Below are positions 21,148-34,450 of a stretch of DNA of 64,000 nucleotides, piece by piece (position 1 is the first letter of the stretch; the number at the start of each line of letters is the position of its first letter). The notes below the pieces were generated by a model. That model made no database searches and was not told the origin of the DNA. It saw nothing but the letters and a program-made list of their open reading frames with translations. The stretch covers positions 256,741-320,740 of the forward strand of contig MNCI01015029.1 of assembly GCA_015680685.1 (NCBI GenBank), given 5' to 3'. The DNA is from Gnetum montanum. Its lineage: Eukaryota; Streptophyta; Gnetopsida; Gnetales; Gnetaceae. Both the position numbers and the translations under genes were made by a program.

Positions 21148-22003
21148 CTCTTGGATCGACTGCTACAGGACGTTGATTTGAGTGGTTCTATGGATGTTTG
21201 AAATATTTTTTGTTTCATCAAGGCTGTCAGCTTGAGTTGATCTTGCCCTAGTGTGACTTCAAAATGTGTATGAAATGCTCTAGGCCACTTTTGGTAGCTC
21301 ACGCTGGGCTCACACTATCAGTGTGGCCTATGGATGAGCTGGGCGTGAGCTAGTTGGAATGATTCATTTCACATCAAATCCTGATTTTTGAGGCCTTTCC
21401 TTCAAGTGTAACTATTTCCTGCCCTTGGGGGCCATCTGGATGCTGATTTTAAGCCTGTTTGTGCTTGATTTGAGCCATTTTGGTAACTCACACTGGGTTC
21501 ACGTTATCAGCATGACCTGGGCATGAGCTAGGCGTAACGAAGCCAAAATTCTGTGTTTCACACCCGAACTTTGATTTTCTTGGAGCCTGTTAACAAGTAG
21601 AGCTATTACCTATCCTTAGGAGCTAAGTTGATGCTAAAATTATGCTTGGGACTACTTGTTTGGACTAGTTTCTGTTTGGTCATGCTAGGCTCATGCTCCA
21701 GCATGACCTGGGCGTGAGCAGTGAAAACAGTGTATTTTCGAGCCCAAAATCAGGATTGTAAGGGCTAGGAACCTAGGGTAACCATTAGTGGACCTTTAGG
21801 GTGACTTGTACCTTCAAAATTAGGGGATTTTAACACTGTTTTGAGGTTGTTTTGAGTCACTCATGTTGAGAGCAAGCTAGCCTTACAACATGAGCAAGCT
21901 AGCTTGAGTTCCATGCCGTAGTCAAGAGTTTTCTTCTCAAGACTCGAGAGGCTCTGAATTGTTCTCATTTCAAAGTGTTGAGCTGAAATTTTTTGGTGTT
22001 TCA
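21148..22003 (-). repeat. Element A 5' LTR, second part (U3)
   Basis: Ends AAATTTTTTGGTGTTTCA, matching the outer LTR end of element B (sense TGAAACACC). It carries several imperfect inverted motifs such as CTCACGCTGGG and GGGCGTGAGC at about 21300, 21345, 21490, 21530 and 21700. These are this element's counterpart of the palindromes in B and C. Confidence 0.85.
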
Positions 22004-22804
22004 GATGGGACTATTTATGCATCTAGATCATTATGTCTTAATTGTAGTTCACTATCTTTGCACTTGGACTAGTGGTAGCTTCATCATGTATGGTTTAGTT
22101 CAAAGTCATATGATAATTGATGTTGTTTGACCTTATGCTACTCCTATGATAATGAAGAAATCAATTATTTAAGCTAATTAACAATGGAAAGTAAAGTCTA
22201 AACTAGCCTATGTGTGATGAGTATTTATCCCTAACCATTTGCACATGCCTTGGACTTCACATAACTACTGTTGAAATTACTAAGCATACATCACTGGGTG
22301 TACCAAAAAATACACTACTAGGTTACCAGGTAATTACAGTTTAGTGTTTGTAATTAGTTGTACTCATTCTACCTAATGAAAGAAAAAATAAAGAGCAATG
22401 AATGATAATATTAACTAAAGAAAATAGTAACATTTAAGCAATTAAAAGTAGTAATAAAACTATGTGGATGGTGCAATGATGAAAGTAATCTCGATCTTTA
22501 TTACTGAACATGTAACGTGTCCAAGTACATCACACTCAAATAAGGATACCGTACAATCACTTAACATTACATTATGGGCATGCATTGGAAACTTACAAAG
22601 CTTGAAACCAAAAATCTATGAATCTATTTCTATCTTTCCTATTTGTTATCTACTATCCCAACTATGCACCAAGTGTAGTGTTTATAGGCATGCATGAGAG
22701 AGGTGATATCAGATCCCTAACATTGGAGGTTGTATCCCAATATTGGATACTCGACACTGTAGCTTTGATATTAGATACCCAATATTGCAAAACATGACTG
22801 ATCA
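22004..22804 (-). repeat. Element E 3' LTR (part; outer end displaced by element A)
   Basis: Aligns along its length with the LTR at 36912-37807 at roughly four bases in five (by eye). The outer ~100 bases are missing because element A inserted here. Minus-strand TATA box TATAAACA is at 22679-22686. The inner edge is TGATCAGTCATG in the sense direction, preceded by the polypurine tract ATGGGGGTA (22805-22813). Confidence 0.8.
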
Positions 22805-22813
22805 TACCCCCAT

Positions 22814-23549
22814 GATTGAATAAAAACTCATCCTCAAGTTAAAAAAAATGAGGAACAAGTTATTTTATAAAATATTAGGAAGGTATGGAATTATTACAAA
22901 TTGATTTTTTCATGCTACAGTGATGTTTTACAAAAATGGACACAACATAATAAAACAACAAAATTGAAGCAAACTCATGTAGTTCCCAGAGGTGCTAACT
23001 CTTTCATAGGCCACTTCCCTTTTCCATTAGGCTTCGAAAAGTTATAGAAATTTACAAGTTCTTGCAACTTCTCCTCCTCCATTCTTCAGTCATGTACCAT
23101 CCAAGCTAATGAGCCAATGTGTGTTGGAACAAGTACATCGCACAAACATGGTAGTTGTAGGAACATCTTATTTGTTTTTATGTGCCATGTTGCAAACTAC
23201 CATCATTCCTTTTCAATGGCCCTGGCCTTTTCTTTTAATTCATGATGATCTATCAATCTCTTGGCCAGGTCTAAGGCTACATCTCTTTGTCCATGGTAGG
23301 GAGCCTTAATTGCTTCCAATTTTGAGTTTACCACATGGATCTTTTGTAAATCACTTTTCCTATCTTCATTCTCTTTTTCATATAGCACATAGGTGATTGC
23401 TACTTGGTTCTCTAGCTCATTTCTAGGTTGACCTACTGTTAACATGGCAAGGTTGGTGTAGCAAAGGTTAGCCAATGCCATCTACTCTTTCAAATCTTCA
23501 ATCTACAAGTTCTTGCTTTTTACTTACACTTGATGGACCAAGGCATAAC
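22814..23549 (-). pseudogene. Element E, 3' end of ORF3-like gene (coiled-coil part) and 3' UTR
   Basis: A Lys/Glu-rich helical segment at 23481-23203 (HVVNSKLEAIKAPYHGQRD, LAKRLIDHHELKEKARAIEK) looks like a coiled coil. It continues the minus-strand coding region at 30885-32720 once element D is removed. The remainder to 22814 is non-coding. No enzyme motif is seen. Confidence 0.5.
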
Positions 23550-24711
23550 TGATGAATCATCACTTGGCTAGGATATCTGACAAAAAGTCAATTTTTGGTT
23601 AGCCTTGATATCTTGGCCCTAATATCTTAGCTCCAATATCTTGGCTCTAACATCTTAGCCTTGATATCTTGGCTTCGATATCTTAGCCTTATTATCTTAG
23701 CTCCATTATCTAGGCCCTGTTAACTAGGCCTCGTCAACTAGGCCCTGTTGATGTGATCTGTTGCATCAACTAAGCCCAATCGATGTGATCTATTGCATCA
23801 ACTAGGCCCTCTCTACATGATCTATTGCATCAACTAGGCCCTCTCAACATGATCTATTGCATCGACTATGCCCCATTGACGTGGCCCTATTGATGCAATC
23901 TATTGCATTGTTGCGGCTCCATCAATGCAATGTCTATTTCTACTTGTAAATATGCATTCTACGCCATGTATTGGCATTCTTTTATCAATAGAGTAGCCAA
24001 ACTCTTGTAGTTTTATTCTGTAATCATAGAGAATAGTCAACGAGTGCTCGTAGTGTGGATCTGAGTTAGTTATACGATGTCTTATTCGAGTGGCAATGTA
24101 CTTGGACACATTCCATGGATGAAAATAAGATCAAGATTGATTCTTATTCATTGCAGCTCTTTGATTTAGATTAGATTTTTACTATTAATGTAATTTATAT
24201 TCCATCTACTTAGTTAATATTTACATTCCCATGCATATTAATGAATTGAAATAATTCGTAGAATTAGTACAACCAGTTTTGAGTGTAAACACGTATTCTT
24301 TTGGTAATTCTAGCAGCGTTATTGTTTATTTTGCCTAATAACATAGCTTTTGGTATTCCTAATAGTAGATACGTGGGTTTAGGATGTGTATGATAAGTAG
24401 GGAATGGACACTCATCACCTATAGGCTAGTTTAGACTTTATTTTATGTTGTTAATTAGATTAGATAATTGATTTATCTATTATTGTTAGGGATAGCATAA
24501 GGCCAAAACAACATCAATTATCATATGCCTCACTTTAGACTAAATCATATGTTACAAAGCTCCCACTAGTCCAAGTGGGAAGAGAACAAACTATAATCAA
24601 GACATAACAATCTAGACGCATAACTAGTCTTGTCCATAGAATTCCACTGGATTGTGTGTGAATGCTTATGATTTGTATGGTTGGACATAGGTGGTACCTC
24701 GCCACTCATCA
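23550..24711 (+). repeat. Element D 5' LTR with GATATCTTGGC minisatellite
   Basis: 1,162 bases. Its first third (about 23600-23900) is a degenerate array of GATATCTTGGCC/TTAGCC units of about 17-18 bases, then longer units around CATCAACTAGGCCC. It ends CTCATCA next to the primer site. The 3' LTR has the same arrangement. Confidence 0.85.
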
Positions 24712-24733
24712 TTGGCACTATTGCTAGGGATGA
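24712..24733 (+). other. Primer binding site of element D (tRNA-Asp-like)
   Basis: TTGGCACTATTGCTAGGGAT abuts the LTR. It differs from the Athila tRNA-Asp site TTGGCGCCGTTGCCGGGGAC mainly by transitions. E (36890-36911), G (39994-40015) and J (45681-45702) have related sites. Confidence 0.65.
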
Positions 24734-24836
24734 TGCTAGTTATCTAGATTAGTTACATCATACACGATCACTATAAATGCATTAACAATTTATCTTTTAG
24801 AGAATATTAAGTCACACACATCATTAACTAACAAAA

Positions 24837-27450
24837 ATGTCTCTTTTACAAGGAAGCAATAATGTATCATATGGAGAGAACATTCATTGGAGAATTAACA
24901 AGATATATGTTGAAAAACATTGGAGTGACCAACCTCATGCAGATATTTCATATGTTCATGATCACCCTGATGACACTCAAAAACTACATTTACCTAAGGT
25001 AGACAATTCTAGAGGAGATGAAGTAAGTCCTAGACCAGGGAAGGCCTTAAGGTCAAGGACCTTCTCAAAACCTAAAAAAGATAAATCAAGGGACTATGGG
25101 AAGTACCATCAAATCCATGGCAATTTGTCTAGTTCCTCATTTTTCTCTTCCTCTTTAACATCTAGTTCTAACAAAGATGATCATAGGCATAGAGACAAAG
25201 CTCTACAATGGGGTTGAAATAAGGGTAGAGATTAAAACCATAAGAAAAATCAAAGAACTCAACATGAACATAGTTGAAACCATCATAATTTGCAAATAGA
25301 AATGGAAATTTTCACCAAGCTACATCTGATGATTATGAACCCTTGTTGGCCACTAAGAGACTGATGTAGATCATAGGGGCAATGAAGATACCCCACAAGC
25401 ATCGTAGGGAAAGTCTCATAAAAAGGCTTGATATGAATAATATCCCTAAATATGTGCAAGGCTATGATTTTGATCCACAACATTACTTACAAGCCTTCCG
25501 TGATGCTCGTGCCTTGCAAAATATCAAAAATAAGTGGAAAACGCTTAAGCTCTTTCCTAGGACACTAATAGACAAAGCTGAAAGTTGGTATAGATCATTG
25601 AAACCAATTTTTATCCACTAGTGGTCCACAATGGTAGAAATTTTCAATGAAAAATACCAAACCTATGCAAGAGTGTCCAACCTAAGAAAATAAATCTAAG
25701 GGTGGAAGTAAGAAAATCATGAACCCTTGGATGTGGCCTTGGATAGATACTATTTGCTACTACATAGATGTCTCGACCATGGTTTCTCTCAAAAAGAGAA
25801 AATTTTCCACATCATATAGGCTTTGTAATAAAGCAAGGGAGACCCTTGTCATGTATTCTCAAGGTCAATTATACAAACTAAAAGCCCATTAGATACAAAG
25901 GTTAATTGAGTAGGTGGCAAAAAAAAGAAGAAGAGCTATGTAAATAAGACAATCTAGAGGAAAATAACTAGGATCCAACTCTTTAAAGGAAAAGGATCCA
26001 TATCTATGATGAGGAAAAAGAGGTAGCTCTCAATGAGGTGATTTCACAACAAACCTTTCCACTACAACAATCTCTTGATCAACTCCAGGAAAGGCTAGAT
26101 AGGATGTCCTGGATAAATGAAAAACCTACAACTTTCATAGAAACTATAGAGGAGAAGGTAACACAAAATGAACTAGGCAATCACAATAAATATAGGAAGA
26201 AGAATCAAGAAACAACTAGAAACATTTATTGACAAACAAGGAAAATGGCTATAGAAGAAGAGACTATAGACTCAACCATAGAAGAACATGATGGATGTGA
26301 CATCTGCCTATATGATAATCCAAAGGGCTATTGCCCAATCATGTTACATCTACATGAGTATTGGGCTTTTGCATTGAATCCCAAGTTTGTCCAATGCAAA
26401 TGCCTAGAAAATTAACTTTCTCACAAGGTAATCATATATAGTTCTACAACTAATTGTACTATCCTAGGAGGACTTATTACCAGCCTCAACACCATCATCA
26501 ACCATAGTGGAAAAACCCACATTCATGGGGGAAACCATTACCAAGCTAGCCCTACCCTTACTACTAGTTGAAACTATATGGATATTATGTTCAACCTATT
26601 TCTCCAACTAGTTCTACATCCTCTACTTTAAATCACTACTACCATTCTCTTAAATATCATCATGGCATGACATCTTCTAAAGGATCACAAACTCACACCT
26701 CTCATCCTTCATCATATCTTTAATATTCTCATACTTCCCTCCACCATATATCACCAACAACAACACAGGAAGGTTTAGCATCATGACATCAATGAGAGAA
26801 TGCCACTTTTGCTACGAACATACATGGAAATGATAATGCTAGTAGATCTCCACCACAATCTCAAAAACACCCTTTCTTTAAGATAGTTCGCATAGGTAAG
26901 CATGACACTTATAGACCTACTAACTCATCCAAACTAGTACAATGCCAATAAAGTGCAACACCCTTCTTTTTATAACCAATGTCTTCTAATCCTATGAAAG
27001 GGCCAATATCCATCATTACTTCAACACGTAACAGAAGCGATGAATCTAGCACTATGGAGAGATAGAAGAATCCATGCATCACTGCTAATAGTAAAGAGTG
27101 TAGTTGTGGGTTGGAAATTCAAAAATATTAACACAACCCACAACAAAGTTAAGGAACAAGTGTGTGAGCAAAACATAGCCTACATAGTAGCCACTAAATC
27201 AGAATACATCTAGTGGCTTGAGAATGAGAATATAAAATTGTTTCAAAGATGGATGGAGGCAATTAAGCCATTATTAGTTATAAATTTAAGAAAAGTAGAA
27301 CAAACAGAGGACTTACATGTAGATATATTACACTTTGATTATACACTAGAAGAGGATATTAAATATGGAGACCCAAGAATTAAAATAAAAAATCAAGAAG
27401 AAGAACCAAACACATCTAGATCCTCCAAAATGGAAATACCTTCAATTTAG
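24837..27450 (+). pseudogene. gag: Element D gag remnant
   Basis: The ATG at 24837 opens a 126-codon Ser/Lys-rich N-terminus also found in element E. The capsid core is at 25382-25700: LDMNNIPKYVQGYDFDPQHY, LKLFPRTLIDKAESWYRSLK. A downstream segment near 26280-26400 reads YDNPKGYCPIMLHLHEYW and is kept in E, possibly a metal-binding or late gag part. A last open stretch lies at 27238-27450. Many stops follow each block. Confidence 0.75.
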
Positions 27451-29777
27451 ATGAAGATACATCTTCGAATGATCCAACTAGGACTATCACCAATGTTAGA
27501 TGTGCTACCACATGATCAATTAAATTAGTAATAGTGATAGATGGAAAACCAGTGGTGTATAACTAGGGGATTGTGTAGTTCATCTCCTGAATGTGTGGCC
27601 ATAAGATTAGTCATGGGGGAGATGCTCCATCCCAGTTCAAGAACTAATAAGTACTTTTCACCTTTATTATTTTATAATTTTTTATCATTTTCTTATTTCT
27701 TTCAAGATTTTTTGATTCTTCATATGTTTTCCATTTCTTAATATTTTTCTTTTCTTTATATTGTTTCTCTTTTCTTGAGTGATTCTCTTTAAGTTTATTG
27801 AATGTATTTATTATTTTCATGAATAATATTGCCAAGTCATGATGCAGAAGTGAATGCTATGTGTTGGGTTTTTGTGTTATGTTATCAAGATGATTAGGTA
27901 AGTAATTGCATACATCAATGAGACCACCTCATCCATCCCTCTAGTTCTCTAAATAAAAGGTCTTTTTCATAAAGACAATTTGGTTTTTCTTTCATGAAAC
28001 TAAAATTAATCAATGATCATTGTGCTTTGAAGAAAGAGAAAATGACCAAGTGGTAATGGTAAGGGTGTGACCCCAAGGGGACTTGTTGGGTTTTCTTCTT
28101 GTCTTCTTTCATGTGGTTTATGAATCCTCTTGAAATGTATCATCACTCCTCTATTGACTAATAATAAGAAGCGAAAAGTCTTTGCATGGTGTGGTTCCCA
28201 TATATTTAAAATAAAAAATAAACAAATAAAGAAAAATAGAGAGGGAGGGAGAAAGAAAATAATAATAATGGAATTCAAAGCACATCCCTTAGACACAATA
28301 ACAAGCTATAAGCACTGGTTATGGAACTAGAAAGACATGTTACCCACACCTGAAGGTGCCCCTCTAACTAAGGTCCTTCCTTCCTTCTTTTTGTTTTTCC
28401 TCTTTTTACAGTGATGATTGTTCTTTAAGGTGGCTATGGCCTCATGGTGGTAGGTAGGAGGGAACACATCAATGCAAGATTACTAGTCATGGTATGGACT
28501 TGTTCTGAACTTGGACAGATAGGTATTCCAATTATTTTAATCACATTTTTTACAAGAACCTATTGTGGAGATGGTCAAGTACCTTACATTTCTATCTTTG
28601 CAATCCTTTCTCATTCCATTATTCATCTCACTATTGCATGTAGTTATGAGCCTTTTGTTTTTGTGTAGTATAGTGAAACATCCCAATCACAATAGTTGTG
28701 TGTTGTTTAGAATAAAGGCATGGTCTACATTTAACTTCTCTAGTGGCCATAGACATCTATAGAAGTGGTTATGAAAGGGAATTATGGTAGAAGCCTACTT
28801 TGGGAAGGATCCACTTGCATAACTATTGTTGATCATGGCTTTGAACTAATCTTCACATCTTCTAGAACATCAATGATAATTTCTCTAAATTTATGCATGA
28901 TTTGGAACTACTTCTCATCACTTTCAATTACTTTTTTTTCTTTTTCCTTATTTTTCCATTATAATATCCTTCTTGTTCAATATTTCTTACCTATCTTCTA
29001 AATCAAACCTTTGGTTTCAATTGTTCAAAAACTTATGTGCTTCTGCAGTTATGCTTTTTAGTCATGGGGGCTAGGAATGTCCACTTTGAAATTTTGAAAT
29101 TTTTCTAACATCCTATTTTCGAACATCATGGTAACTAATAGTAATTGATCAAAATAATGTGTACAAATTGATGATTTTAGTTACCTCATAGCCTTAGGAA
29201 TAGTATACTATCATCACCTCGTGCTTAAATGAAAACTAAGGGATCCAAAAAGGTTTGATTATTAAGTAAAATTTACCAAAAATAATGCTAATCCATTGGT
29301 GACTATAGGTGATACTAAAGAAATACCTAAGGAAGAAATTATTTTTCTATGTATGAAAGCAAAAAGAAGAGGGGGACAAGGAAGGATATGTCCATGGACA
29401 AATCATAGCACATACAAGACAGTAACTCAAGCATCACATGTTTACTAGATCCATGGGATGATGAGAAAAAATTTCAGTCCATCCTTCAAGAATGTTCCAC
29501 ATTACTAGAGAAGCATCAACATAATAATCAAGGTTAAAAGTTTTCCACCACTAGCAGTAAAAAGAAGAATAATCTTCAGTGGGTTCTTGAAGACCTCTAC
29601 AAATTTTGTAATCTATAATGTCTATCCAGTCTTTTTTTCATTCGAATAAAATTTTGTAATGCAGCACTCAAAGTCAGTCAATAGTTAGCATCAGTCAATA
29701 ATCCCATCATTCCTAATTTTTTTGTAAAGAAACCTTGATCCTATTCTGTTAACTCAAGGATGATTTTTTATTCAGTC
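27451..29777. other. Element D 3' interior, no gene seen
   Basis: 2.3 kb of AT-rich sequence between gag and the polypurine tract. Pieces match element E on the opposite strand (for example AAGCCTACTTTGGGAAGG at 28790-28810 against 33259-33290). Open frames are short and show no domain. Confidence 0.6.
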
Positions 29778-29786
29778 GTGAGGGTA
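29778..29786 (+). other. Polypurine tract of element D
   Basis: GTGAGGGTA directly before the 3' LTR. Its context (CAAGGATGATTTTTTATTC) matches that of element E. Confidence 0.6.
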
Positions 29787-30884
29787 TGATGAATCATTAG
29801 TTGGCTAGGATATCTAACAAAAAGTTAATTTTTGGTCAACCCCAATATCTTGGCTCTGATATCTTAGCCTCGATATCTTGGCTATGATATCTTAGCCCTG
29901 ATATCTTTTCTTCAATATCTTAGCCTTGATATCTTAGCCCCATTATCTTAGCTCTGTTATCTAGGCCTCATTAATTAGGCCTCATTAGCTAGGCCCCCTC
30001 AATGTAGTCTATTGAGTTGACTAGGCCTCATCAACTAGGCCCCATCAACATAGTTTGTTTTGTTCATGTGGCCTTATTGACTAGGCCCCATCAACACAAC
30101 CCCATAAATGTAGTGTCTATTTTTACCAATAAATATGCATGCTCCCACTATGTATTCACATTCTTTTGTTAATAGAGTAGCTGAACTCTTACAATTTTTT
30201 TTCATAATCTTAGAGAACAGTCAGTGAGTGCCCACAATGTGGATCTTAGTTAGTTGTATGGTCTCTTATTCGAGTGGCAATGTACATAGACACATTTTAT
30301 GAATGGTAATAATATTGAGATTGATTCTTATTCATTGCAGCACTTTGACTTCGATTAAATTTACTTTTAATGCAATTTATATTCCATGTACTTAGTTAAT
30401 ATTTATGTTTTAATGCATATTAATGAATTGGTGAAATGAGCATGACCAGTTTCGAGCTTAAACATGTATTCTCTTGGTAATCCTAGTAGCGTTATTGCTT
30501 GGTTTTTCTAGTAGCATAGTTCTTGGTAATCCTAGTAGTGGATATGTGGATTTAGGATGTGTACAACAAGATGGGAATGGGCACTCATTGCCCATAGGCT
30601 AGTTTAGACTTTACTTTATGTTGTTAATTAGATTAAGTAATTGATTTCTCTATCATCATTAGGAGTAGCATAAGGTCAAAACATCATCAATTATCATATG
30701 CCTCACTTTGGAATAAATCATACATGATAAATCTACCACTAGTCCAAGTGGGAAGATAGCAAGTTGCGATAAAGACATAATGATCTAGATGCACAACTAG
30801 TCCCATCCATGGAATTTAATCAAATCATGTGTGAACACTTGTGATTCATATGGTTGGGCGTATGGGGTACCTTGCTGCTCATCA
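29787..30884 (+). repeat. Element D 3' LTR
   Basis: 1,098 bases, starting TGATGAATCATTAGTTGGC and ending CTCATCA. It differs from the 5' copy at about one base in six at its start (by eye), which marks an old insertion. Confidence 0.85.
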
Positions 30885-32720
30885 ATAGCTATCCAACATT
30901 GGTTGCTAGATAGGATTCTATGCTAACATGGAATTGATGAAGGCCTTTTCCATCTAGATCTCTTTTTTATTAATCTATTTGTACATGCCAATTTGGTCTT
31001 GGAAGTGCTACTTCAACTTTTCATATTTCTTGGCCTCATTTTACCATACACTTATCTCAATTGTATATTTTTTACATATTGAGTAGACCTTCTTCATTGA
31101 GAGGATTCAATTTTCTCTGGCCAATTTACTTATGTCTTGGTTAATCCTCATTAATTGTTCTCTCAACTAGTGAACACTTTCTTCTGAAATATTTTCCTAT
31201 TTTTCTATTTTTCTATAGTGGTCAACCTTGCATTATCAATAGCAAGCTATTTATTCTCCTCTTGTGTAGTGATCAATGCCTTCTTATGGGCATATGCTTG
31301 AGCTTCAGTAGCTGAGGCATTCTAGATCACTTTCTCCTTTTCTTGTTCAGTAGCTTTATTTTATTTAATCAAATGACCTAGATACTTTGTTTGAAATTGT
31401 TCTAACTAGTCAAGTGTAATGAACTAGACAAGGTTCCATCTTTTAGCTCTTAGGACAATAAGCTCTTGTTATAGTTGATGCACTTCTATTTCTACATGCT
31501 TCACCCTAGTCTTTGCCATGACCAGCTTTACTTTTATGTTGATGAGATCTGACTGAACTATAGTGACATCACTAGGGATGTCACAAAGAGTTTTCATCAC
31601 ATGTCTAGTCTACAAAAATCTATCAAGCACATCGTCATGGGCTACATGAGTCATCAAAGTCTCAACTAGAATTTGGACATCTATAGTCCCAATCAAGTCC
31701 ACTGGAGATACAACAGGCACATTAAAAGATACCTTAATGTGATCTTATAAGTTCTACTGCACCTACCGCATCTTAGTGCTACATGACCATGACAACAACA
31801 CCTTCGCCTATTTCAAGCATTACTTGAAAAGATGTGGTGTTTCCAAAGATCTACTATGACCATTGGGATTCTCCTCCTGATTGTAAAGAAATATGCCCCC
31901 TTGATGGATCGGTAGAAATGATGGACTATATATTATCATTGATGACCCAAAAGAGGTTTGATTTGTCCCTACTTCCTTAATTGAGATTTTTAGCTATGCA
32001 TTGTAGATGGCTCAGTATGGGCTAGTAATCTTGTGGTGGTGGCAGTGGAACTTGTGGCCCTTGCTACTACTCGGGCTCTTGCTCTATTTCCTTTTCTAGT
32101 TCTAGCTCCTTTTCTAGTTCTTATTCTTGTTCATCATCAAGGTCTTTCCTTGGTGCTATGGGTTGTAGCAACATAGTGAAAGAATCATTTTGAGCCCTCT
32201 TGGGAACATTATTTGTGTATCCAAGTATTTCGGCACACTTACACAACTTTTTGATTAGGCAAAGGAATAGAAGTGTTGGATTCCCTACCTTCTTTTCTTC
32301 AAACAACCTTTGAATTTTCATGAAGTACAATTGGGGAAGATTGAAAATGTATTTTTCAATTACTATTGTACTTCCCTTTGCCTCATAGGTTGATATTTTG
32401 TTGATCCCTTTAGTTGGGAAGAGGTGGTATGTGCCTATCTTGAAATAAGTTCTCTCTTCCAGAGTCATCTCATTGTATCTTTTATTGTCTTTGTTATACG
32501 CTCGCTTTAGCTTTAACTTTCTAGTTTCTACATTAGACCTTGTGGACAGATGTTACAACTTGGCCCCCACATTTGGTAGGTTTATCGCCTCTAGGATTGC
32601 CTTGATTGAAAAAGAGATAGTGAATCTACTAATGTTGACTATGGTGCCCTCTTCCTTATTATGTCAAAACTGGTACATCTGGCTAAGGTAGCATTCCCCA
32701 CTTTTAGAGAGAACGTGCCA
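30885..32720 (-). pseudogene. Element E ORF3-like gene (Athila env-like / plant transposon protein type)
   Basis: Minus-strand coding remnant between gag and the 3' LTR, where Athila elements carry their third frame. From about 32690 down it reads GTIVNISRFTIS, AILEAINLPNVG, a stop, then the open part 32468-32121 with EKYIFNLPQLYFMKIQRLF and LLFLCLIKKLCK. This order of short strands and helices fits the plant transposon protein (env-like) domain. Below 32060 the frame is broken but rich in Lys/Glu/Gln, like a coiled coil, and it continues at 23481. No fusion-protein features such as a clear signal peptide or membrane anchor are visible. Family assignment is moderate. Confidence 0.5.
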
Positions 32721-34450
32721 TAGAGGTGACACCTAAGTTGAGTTCTAACTTATTAATTCGAAACATGGGGTATCTCCCCCACAACTATCAAAATGGCATG
32801 AAGTAAGATATCACATGTGGAAGTTTGTTGCATAGAGCTCTAAGTTGAGAGAGAAAACTGTAAAAAATTCCCTCACTACAAATGATGAGAATGGATTTTG
32901 GAATACCATAGGGGTCCTATTTATAATTTTAATGGACCTGATATCGGGTATCCAATGTCAAGCCTGACTTGATATTTAGTAGTTGATATTAGGATGCTTG
33001 GAAATGCATTTAATGAGGATATTTATCATGGAAAGTTTGAGGTAAGTAAGAAATCATATTTAGGCACTGAGAGTGTTAGAAGACAGAATCATTAGCATCG
33101 AAAGCTTTGGAAGATATAAAAAAATGGGTATTAGATCGCTAGTGTAGAACAAATTAGTTTTATGAGAAAGGAAATAATTGAGCTTAACATTTATGTAATT
33201 GGAAGGTTCAAGATGATGCAATTATGTCAAACAAGTACATGTAACAACAGTTATAGAAGTGGACCCTCCCCAAAGTAGGCTTTAGCCCTAAATGCCCTTT
33301 TATAACCACACCTAAAATGTCCGTATGAACCAAAGGGGTTGAATGAAATGGATAACTATGAAACAAAACACACATATTAAAACCACAAATTTTTGAAAAT
33401 ATCTCTATGTTACATAAAACCACAAGTTAGGATGATATGGATAGTGAGATGAGATGGATGTTCAAAAGGATTGCAGAGATTAGGATGGAGGTGCCCTACC
33501 ATAGGCATAATGAATCCTTTTGTGTTACGAATGGTTAAGTAATCATTAGCTATTCATTCCAAGATTCAAACCAAGTCCATACCATGTTCCAGTGGCATCA
33601 CATTGTTTCATCTCTTTGATTAACAACCATAAGACTAACATAGTTGCAAGGAGTAGCATCATTTGGTGTTTTGTCCGAGGGAGGAGTTTATTCATGGCAC
33701 TTGGTTTTGTTTTTGAAGTATTTTGAAAAGCCACCAACCTTTAGGCATGGGCAACATGTCTTTTACTGAAACCCTTAGAAATTTATTTAGTGCCCTTTTA
33801 TTTGACTCTTACTCCTATTTTTTGTTAGATCTACAAGGATATAATTACAACCTTAGCAACATGATAGAACATAAAAAAGTGGTTAAATAGAATCAAAAAA
33901 TTGCCTTGATGTCACACCCTTTACATTCCCTCTTAGTTCTATACCTTTTTATCTAGGAACAATGATTACTAGTTTATTTTTAGTTTGATGATGAAAAAGA
34001 ATATCATTATGACCAGGGTAAGGACATCTTATTAATGGGATGGATGGATGGATGATGTGGCCTCACTATCCAAACAATCAATCCCTCATGACTTGACAAC
34101 ATAGAGAAAACTTCACCTAAATGGGCTACATAATCATTTTATTCATAAACAATATTACTAACAAAGGGAATGAAAAAAAATGTGTAAAGTGTTGAAAAGG
34201 ATGGGAAAATTTTTTATCAAGAAGTAAAAAAATGATAAAAAATTGTAAACCAAAATGATTAAAAACACTTATTAATTCTAAATATTAGGATGGGATATCT
34301 CCCCCACAACTAAGTGTTTGACTATGACAAGAATTAATAAGTGGATAGGTAGGTTCCATGCATTTGTGAAATAGTGTTAACCCTTCATTTTTAAGCAACT
34401 AGGTGTCTCTTGGTTTAGTGGCGATGACATAGAAAAGTTGTTGTTCACAC
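32721..34450. other. Element E spacer between ORF3 and gag; no pol present
   Basis: 1.7 kb without recognisable RT, RNase H or integrase. Contains two related TATCTCCCCCACAACTA stretches (about 32771 and 34300). Its right part matches the D interior in reverse orientation. Confidence 0.6.

Larger units (their letters stand above)
23550..30884 (+). mobile_element. Element D: complete gag-only Athila-like retrotransposon inside element E
   Basis: LTRs at 23550-24711 and 29787-30884 share the start TGATGAATCAT and the end CTCATCA. Flanking bases are ATAAC (23545-23549) and ATAGC (30885-30889), a duplication with one change. The interior of 5.1 kb holds a decayed gag and no protease, RT, RNase H or integrase, so it depended on another element for enzymes. 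The primer site resembles the tRNA-Asp type used by Athila. It is the same family as E and G. Confidence 0.85.

Noticed and set aside
22464-22697. Plus-strand open frame in element E LTR
   Set aside because: Antisense to a known LTR, with no match in the E 5' LTR frame.
23597-23900. Centromeric or other satellite
   Set aside because: The array is confined to element D LTRs and is not independent of them.
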